From SIG78 sp036677805 (GTDB taxonomy: Bacteria; Verrucomicrobiota; Lentisphaeria; Victivallales; Victivallaceae), in contig JAVBVS010000009.1 of the NCBI GenBank assembly GCA_036677805.1, positions 62,001-126,000 on the forward strand: a stretch of DNA of 64,000 nt, written 5' to 3'. Within the stretch, counting starts at the first letter, position 1; every line of letters starts with the position of its first letter. Shown in pieces: positions 58,794-64,000 of the stretch. A model generated the notes under the pieces. It was given only the letters and a program-made list of their open reading frames with translations. It did not search any database and was not told the DNA's origin. The position numbers and the translations under genes are program-made.

Positions 58794-59040
58794 GTAAAAT
58801 ACGCTTTCATCACTTGAAAAAAATTCAATGCAAGGGTATTTTCAATACTGATCGGACGCTTCGGCGTGTTCCGCCGGTGAGCGCGGCGCAGGCAGAAAAT
58901 ATGGACGGTTTTTCCCGGTGGTTCGCTGTGTGAGTCGGGGAAAGGCCTTCTTCCGGTATTGCCCGGGGAAAATGGCCCGGCGTCCGGAGTCGATGTTGGC
59001 GTTGTAATCTAGAATAAGCTCAATGAAAGGAGCTTTTGCT

Positions 59041-60750
59041 TTGGCCAGAGACAATAACTATGTTTTGGATCTGATTCAGCGCGCCGGATTGGTGACGCCG
59101 GCTCAGATCGAGGCCGCCAAGAAAATCATGGCCGAATCTCCCGCCCGGGTTTCCGTGGTCGACGCCCTGATCACCATGAAGGCGATCGGCGAAAGCGACA
59201 TCACTTCGCTGCTGGCTCAGGATTACGGGATGGAAATGGTCGACCTCCATAATTACGTGGTGCCGCCGGAGGTGGTGGAGGCGCTGCCGGCCGACCTCGC
59301 CGTGACATACAATGTGGTGCCGGTCATGAAACACGACGATCTCTTGACTGTGGCCATGTCCGATCCGTCCGCCATGGATACGGTCGATGCGCTCCGTTAC
59401 CGTCTCGGCTGCGACGTGGAGGCGGTGATCGCGCCCCAGGACCAGATCAATCAGATTCTTGACGCCAACTACCGGACTGCGGCCGGCGCCATGGAAGGCC
59501 TGATGAATCAGCTGGGCGAAGAAGCCGGGATGATGGAAAAGGTCGAAAGCATCGCCCCGGACATGGAAATGACCAAGGACGATGCGCCGATCATCAAGCT
59601 GGTCGCCGGGATCATTACCGATGCCTACCGCTTCGGGGCCAGCGATATTCATATGGAGCCGATGGAGAAGCGCTATCGGGTCCGCTACCGGATCGACGGT
59701 GTGCTGCGCGAGGTCGACTCTCCGCCGAAGTTCCTCCAGCCCAACCTGACCAGCCGCCTGAAAATCATGGCGCGGCTGGATATTACCGAAAAACGCATTC
59801 CGCAGGACGGCCGCATTCAAATCAACGTCGGCGACAAAGACATCGACCTGCGCGTATCGAGCATTCCCACCACTCACGGCGAAAGCATCGTCATGCGTAT
59901 TCTCGACAAATCCAGCATTCAGCTCGATGTGCCGAAGCTCGGGTTTTACGCCGACGACATGGTGCTGATCAACCGGATTCTGGCCATGCCGGACGGCATT
60001 TTCCTGGTGACCGGCCCGACCGGGAGCGGCAAGACGACTTCACTCTATGCGTTTTTGAATACCATCAATACGATTTCGCGCAAGATCATCACCGTGGAAG
60101 ACCCGGTGGAATACCAGTTGCCCGGGATCAATCAGGTTCAGGTCGACCGTTATGTGAATATGACCTTCGCCGCCGCGCTCCGCGCGATTCTGCGTCAGGC
60201 GCCCAACATCGTGATGATCGGGGAAATCCGCGACGTGGAAACGGCGGAAATCGCCATCAACGCGGCGTTGACCGGGCACTTGGTTTTCAGCACGCTCCAT
60301 ACCAACGACGCTCCCGGGGCGATCACCCGTCTGGTCGATATGGGGGTCAAGTCCTTTCTGGTGGCCTCGGCGGTGCGGGCGATCATGGCGCAGCGGCTGT
60401 TGCGCCGGATCTGCAAGCATTGCGCGGTCAACTATACGCCCAATGAGACGGAGCGGCATCTGCTCGGGCTTTCCGAAGAATATGTGGCGACCCACCAGTT
60501 CAAGATCGGCAAGGGGTGCTCCAACTGCGGCAAGACCGGATATCGCGGCCGGATCGGGATTTATGAAATCTGCATGATCGACAATGACATCACCGAGCTG
60601 GTCTACAAAAATGAGCCGACGCAGGTGATCCGCGAGGCGGCGCGGCGCAATGGGATGCACTCGTTGCGCGACGACGCGTTGCGCAAGGCGGAGGCGGGGA
60701 TTTCCACCCTGGATGAAGTGATTCGCGTAACGATGATGGACGAGGATTAA
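59041..60750 (+). CDS. pilB: PilB/GspE-like secretion ATPase, copy 1
   Basis: A 569-residue type IV pilus/type II secretion assembly ATPase. The N-terminal MshEN-type domains (residues 1-160) precede the ATPase core, with Walker A TGPTGSGKTTSL (about residue 327), the Asp box (VEDPVEYQLPG), Walker B IVMIGEIRD and the His box FSTLHTNDAPG. The four-Cys zinc site is CKHC...CSNCGKTGYRG (about 460-500). The TTG at 59041 is preferred because AAGGAG lies eight bases before it; the in-frame ATG at 59023 has no ribosome site. First gene of the pil run. Confidence 0.93.
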   Translation: MARDNNYVLDLIQRAGLVTPAQIEAAKKIMAESPARVSVVDALITMKAIGESDITSLLAQDYGMEMVDLHNYVVPPEVVEALPADLAVTYNVVPVMKHDDLLTVAMSDPSAMDTVDALRYRLGCDVEAVIAPQDQINQILDANYRTAAGAMEGLMNQLGEEAGMMEKVESIAPDMEMTKDDAPIIKLVAGIITDAYRFGASDIHMEPMEKRYRVRYRIDGVLREVDSPPKFLQPNLTSRLKIMARLDITEKRIPQDGRIQINVGDKDIDLRVSSIPTTHGESIVMRILDKSSIQLDVPKLGFYADDMVLINRILAMPDGIFLVTGPTGSGKTTSLYAFLNTINTISRKIITVEDPVEYQLPGINQVQVDRYVNMTFAAALRAILRQAPNIVMIGEIRDVETAEIAINAALTGHLVFSTLHTNDAPGAITRLVDMGVKSFLVASAVRAIMAQRLLRRICKHCAVNYTPNETERHLLGLSEEYVATHQFKIGKGCSNCGKTGYRGRIGIYEICMIDNDITELVYKNEPTQVIREAARRNGMHSLRDDALRKAEAGISTLDEVIRVTMMDED

Positions 60751-60823
60751 ATGGTTTCCGGTTGCATCGGGAGCCGCGTCGCGGCATGAAGGTGATTTTA
60801 ACGCTATAAGTTTCGGGAGCAAT

Positions 60824-62500
60824 ATGATAGATCAGGAAACCCAAGCGCTGTATGATATCCTGCGCTACGACGCCGGAATCTCCGAAGAACAGCTCAACGA
60901 AGCCTTGGAAGAGCGCGAACGCAGCGGCAAGAACTTTCGCGATATCGTGTTGGATTACGGCTTTGTCAACGCGGACAAGCTGCTCCATTTGATCGCCGAC
61001 AATCTCGGCGTTGAGGTTATCGATTTGTTGGAAATCGACATCCCGTCGGCGACGCTGGAAATGATCGACCCCTCCACCGCCCGTACCTACGGCGTGGTCG
61101 CGGTTCGCGTGGACGACGATCTGCTGCAGGTGGCGATGCGGACGCCGCTGGATACCACGGTTGTGGACGATCTGCGCTTTATTCTCGGCCGTGATTTTCA
61201 GATTGTCATGGCCCCGGACGAACAGTTCGAACCGGCGATCGACAAGTATTATCCGCTTGATGTCAATGACGTCAGCGGCATGTTCGGCGAATTCGCCAAC
61301 CGGGCGCAGCTTGACAATGAGGAAGAACTGGAGTCGGCCGCCAATTCGGCGCCGGTGGTCCGTTTTGTCGACTTCGTGATCCGGCAGGCGATCAAGGATA
61401 AGGCCAGCGATATTCACTTCGAACCGTTTGAAAAAGAATATCGCATCCGTTACCGGGTGGACGGCGCGTTGTATGAAATTCCGCCGCCGCCGAAGGTGTT
61501 GGCGCTGCCGATCACCAGCCGGGTCAAGATTTTGAGCGGGCTGAACATTTCCGAGCGCCGGATACCGCAGGACGGGCGTATCCAGACCAAAATCAACGGC
61601 AAGCCGGTGGACTTGCGCGTATCCTGTTTGCCGACTTCGTATGGAGAATCGGTGGTGCTCCGCGTACTCGACCGCACGGTGGTGAATCTGAGCCTGGACT
61701 CTTTGGGGATGGACCAGGCACTGCTGGCCAGATTCCGCGAAGTTATTCACCTGCCGAACGGCATTCTGCTGGTGACTGGTCCGACCGGTTCGGGCAAAAC
61801 GACGACATTGTATTCGGCGATCAACGAAATCAATGTGATCGACGACAAGATTTTGACCGCCGAAGACCCGGTGGAATACGACATTGAAGGCATCATCCAG
61901 GTGCCGATCAATGAAGCGGTGGGCATGACCTTTGAAAAAGCGTTGCGAGCGTTTTTGCGCCAGGACCCGGACCGGATTCTGGTCGGGGAAATCCGTGACT
62001 TCATCACGGCCCAGATCGCGGTGGAAGCGTCGCTGACGGGGCACTTCGTATTCAGTACGCTCCATACCAACGACGCTGCCAGTACGGTGACGCGTCTGGT
62101 CGATATGGGGTTGGAGCCATTCCTGATCTGTTCGAGTCTGGTCGGGGTGTTGAGCCAGCGTCTGCTGCGCCGGGTGTGCTATGCCTGCAAGACGCCATAC
62201 ACTCCGTCCGATGAAGAGCTGGAACGACTCGAACTCACCCGTGAAGAGGTGGGCGACCGGCCGTTCTATTACGGGAAGGGGTGTCAGATCTGCAAGAATA
62301 CCGGTTACAAGGGCCGGAAGGCGATTTGTGAATTCATGGTTATGAACAGTGAATTGTCCAAGCTGATCTATACCAATGCCCCGACTCTGGAAATCCAGAA
62401 CAAGGCGATCTCGCTCGGCATGCGCACGCTGCGCGAGGACGGGATGCTGTCGATTCTCAACGGCGAGACTTCGGTGGACGAAGTGCTGCGGTACACCTGA
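60824..62500 (+). CDS. pilB: PilB/GspE-like secretion ATPase, copy 2
   Basis: A 558-residue paralogue of the preceding ATPase. Walker A is TGPTGSGKTTTL (about residue 325), then AEDPVEYDIEG, ILVGEIRDF and FSTLHTNDAAS. The zinc site is CYACKTPY...CQICKNTGYKG. GGGAGCAAT precedes the ATG. Two PilB-like ATPases in tandem may power distinct pilus or secretion machines, or form mixed hexamers; the sequence does not decide. Intact. Confidence 0.93.
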   Translation: MIDQETQALYDILRYDAGISEEQLNEALEERERSGKNFRDIVLDYGFVNADKLLHLIADNLGVEVIDLLEIDIPSATLEMIDPSTARTYGVVAVRVDDDLLQVAMRTPLDTTVVDDLRFILGRDFQIVMAPDEQFEPAIDKYYPLDVNDVSGMFGEFANRAQLDNEEELESAANSAPVVRFVDFVIRQAIKDKASDIHFEPFEKEYRIRYRVDGALYEIPPPPKVLALPITSRVKILSGLNISERRIPQDGRIQTKINGKPVDLRVSCLPTSYGESVVLRVLDRTVVNLSLDSLGMDQALLARFREVIHLPNGILLVTGPTGSGKTTTLYSAINEINVIDDKILTAEDPVEYDIEGIIQVPINEAVGMTFEKALRAFLRQDPDRILVGEIRDFITAQIAVEASLTGHFVFSTLHTNDAASTVTRLVDMGLEPFLICSSLVGVLSQRLLRRVCYACKTPYTPSDEELERLELTREEVGDRPFYYGKGCQICKNTGYKGRKAICEFMVMNSELSKLIYTNAPTLEIQNKAISLGMRTLREDGMLSILNGETSVDEVLRYT

Positions 62501-62550
62501 TGCGAATCATGCGGCGGATTTAACTTCTTAATTTCAGGAGAGTTGATATT

Positions 62551-63639
62551 ATGGTTGAGATGGCGGATTTGCTGCAGTTGGTGGTGGATGAAGGCGCCAG
62601 CGACCTGCATGTTGAAGTCGGAGCCCCGCCGGTGGTGCGGTTGCACGGGAATATGACGCCGTTGGATCTGCCGCCGCTGACGCCGGCGGATACCGAGCGG
62701 ATGGTCAAGTCATTTGCCTCGGAAATTCATATTCAGAAGGTTCAGGAGACCGGTTCGGTCGACTTCGGGTTCGCCTTCGGCGATCAGGCCCGTTTTCGTG
62801 TCAGCGTGTTCAAGCAGAAAAACTTTTTCGGAACGGTATTGCGCCAGATTCCGAGTACATTGCTGACCTTCGAGCAGCTGGGTTTGCCGGATTCGGTCAA
62901 AAACCTGCTGTACCGTCCGCGCGGATTGGTGCTGGTGACCGGGCCGACCGGTTCGGGCAAGTCGACGACGCTGGCATCCATGATCAACGTAATCAATCTG
63001 GAGCGGGCCTGCCACATTATCACGGTCGAGGACCCGATCGAATTTTATCACAACCACAAGAAAAGCATCGTCATTCAGCGTGAAATCGGCTCCGACACCG
63101 TAAGCTTTCAAGATGCGCTGCGTCGGGCATTGCGCCAGGACCCGGACATCATTCTGGTGGGGGAAATGCGCGACCTGGAAACCATCGAAGCGGCCGTGAC
63201 CGCGGCGGAAACCGGGCACCTGGTATTCGGAACATTGCACACGACCGGGGCGGCGCAGACGGTCGACCGTATCGTCGACGCTTTTCCGACCACGCAGCAG
63301 CAGCAGATTCGAACTCAGTTGGCCGGCGGGTTGATTGCGGTGATTTCGCAGGAACTGCTGCCGCGTTGCGACAAACCCGGGCGGGTTGCGGCATTTGAGA
63401 TCATGATCACCACGCCGGGGATTCAGGCGCTGATTCGCGACAACAAGACGTTCCGTATCGCATCCGAATTGCAGACCGGGGCCAAATACGGGATGAATAC
63501 CATGGATATGCATTTATTTGAGCTTTACCGCAAAGGGAAGATCGCATACGATGATTTGGTCAACCTCGCCCGCGATCAGGCCGAAGTCATCAAGAAAGCC
63601 AAAGATCTCGAAGCGGAGCGGGCGGCCGAAAAGAAGTAG
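62551..63639 (+). CDS. pilT: PilT twitching-motility retraction ATPase
   Basis: A 362-residue PilT. It starts MADLLQLVVDEGASDLHVEVG-like (residues 3-23), with Walker A TGPTGSGKSTTLA (about 130), VEDPIEFYHNHKKS, ILVGEMRDLETI (about 205) and the His box FGTLHTTGAAQTVDRI. It lacks the Cys4 insertion of PilB, as expected for PilT. It powers pilus retraction at the inner membrane. AGGAGAG precedes the ATG. Intact. Confidence 0.95.
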   Translation: MVEMADLLQLVVDEGASDLHVEVGAPPVVRLHGNMTPLDLPPLTPADTERMVKSFASEIHIQKVQETGSVDFGFAFGDQARFRVSVFKQKNFFGTVLRQIPSTLLTFEQLGLPDSVKNLLYRPRGLVLVTGPTGSGKSTTLASMINVINLERACHIITVEDPIEFYHNHKKSIVIQREIGSDTVSFQDALRRALRQDPDIILVGEMRDLETIEAAVTAAETGHLVFGTLHTTGAAQTVDRIVDAFPTTQQQQIRTQLAGGLIAVISQELLPRCDKPGRVAAFEIMITTPGIQALIRDNKTFRIASELQTGAKYGMNTMDMHLFELYRKGKIAYDDLVNLARDQAEVIKKAKDLEAERAAEKK

Positions 63640-63687
63640 AATTTTCGTTCGGAATGAACGGAACAGCAAGGGAAGAAAGGTCAGAGT

Positions 63688-64000
63688 ATGCCGCAATATT
63701 CCTACGTCGCGGTGGATGAGAAAAATGGGAAAGAGGTAAAGGGCAACGTCGAGGCTGCCAGCGAAGCCATTGCCGCTGCCGAGTTGCGCAAGGAGGGGCT
63801 GTTCCCGACCAAGATCAAAGAGGTCGTCGCCGGCAAGAAAAAAGGCGGCGCCTTCAATATCAGTCTCGATTTTCAGTTAGGCCCGGCGATCATCAAGCGC
63901 AAGCAACTGTTGATTGTGACCCGTCAGCTGGCGACGCTGCTGGAAGCCGGCTTGCCGCTGATCCGTTCGCTGCGGACGCTCCAGCGCCAGAGCAAGGACA
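63688..64000 (+). CDS. pilC: PilC/GspF inner-membrane platform protein, partial
   Basis: The first 104 codons of a type II secretion F-domain protein: MPQYSYVAVDEKNGKEVKGNVEA, then the characteristic KRKQLLIVTRQLATLLEAGLPLIRSLRTL (about residues 70-98). It continues beyond the window. PilC couples the PilB and PilT ATPases to pilus assembly. It is the fourth gene of the pil operon, 48 bases after pilT. Confidence 0.93.
   Translation, partial: MPQYSYVAVDEKNGKEVKGNVEAASEAIAAAELRKEGLFPTKIKEVVAGKKKGGAFNISLDFQLGPAIIKRKQLLIVTRQLATLLEAGLPLIRSLRTLQRQSKD

Larger units (their letters stand above)
58535..59040. other. 506-base region between CBM9-like and pil genes
   Basis: The left part (58562-58720) carries a minus-strand promoter, a structured RNA and its terminator. 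The middle has two 19-bp direct repeats. The right part (58800-59022) is the leader of the pil operon: GC-rich, with possible hairpins but no riboswitch family that I recognise and no gene. Confidence 0.5.

Noticed and set aside
58800..59022. Riboswitch in the pil operon leader
   Set aside because: GC-rich with possible hairpins, but no core of a known riboswitch class could be matched.
1..64000. CRISPR array
   Set aside because: No regularly spaced repeat series was seen; the only short direct repeats are pairs.

Overview
This looks like a 64 kb stretch of a Lentisphaerota/Victivallis-type gut bacterium. That placement is an inference from the paired PilB-like ATPases with PilT and PilC, the stand-alone family-9-like carbohydrate-binding protein, the GH32-like hydrolase beside an AraC regulator, and GC-rich core genes carrying AT-richer accessory DNA. 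No rRNA or other taxonomic marker is present, so the assignment is moderate at best.

Layout. 1-3.0 kb: the 3' part of an unidentified minus-strand gene, an ankyrin-repeat gene, a small membrane-protein gene and a displaced second copy of the ankyrin tail. 3.3-9.7 kb: a minus-strand unit of DEDDh exonuclease, sigma54 activator with a DHH-like sensor domain, and giant double-DUF262 protein. A consensus sigma54 promoter precedes it, and a second, divergent sigma54-type promoter faces a 42-aa protein. 10.1-20.1 kb: a type I restriction-modification operon (XRE, hsdM, hsdS, hsdR) with a translationally coupled DUF262/DUF1524 nuclease; its distal end is fused to a broken gene. 20.2-22.7 kb: three GNAT acetyltransferases and a flavin-reductase-like protein. 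23.0-24.65 kb: a decayed phage/plasmid-like module. 24.7-27.5 kb: AraC regulator and GH32-like gene, divergently transcribed. 27.5-32.3 kb: an IS66 element whose tnpB is split by an IS21 element; it abuts a broken XRE gene. 32.7-34.3 kb: hipBA.

34.4-57.4 kb is accessory DNA that reads like one or more integrative elements. It holds an eight-gene, tightly overlapping operon with two metallophosphoesterases and a HAD phosphatase, a DDE integrase with partner genes, an HNH nuclease, a DUF3791/DUF3990 toxin-like cassette, and a module paralogous to the one at 23-24.6 kb. A repeat-rich non-coding region precedes a P4-type primase-helicase; after it come an inverted repeat around AT-rich DNA and a frameshifted ParB-methyltransferase. 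AbiE and a DUF2924/serine-recombinase module close the region.

57.7-64 kb is probably core chromosome: an initiator-like tRNA-Met, a CBM9-like protein preceded by a strongly structured RNA with its own promoter and terminator, then pilB-like, pilB-like, pilT and partial pilC.

The best candidates for undescribed biology are the sigma54-controlled exonuclease/DHH-sensor/DUF262 unit (7.3-9.7 kb), the phosphoesterase operon (34.4-39.0 kb) and the structured RNA at 58.56-58.69 kb.
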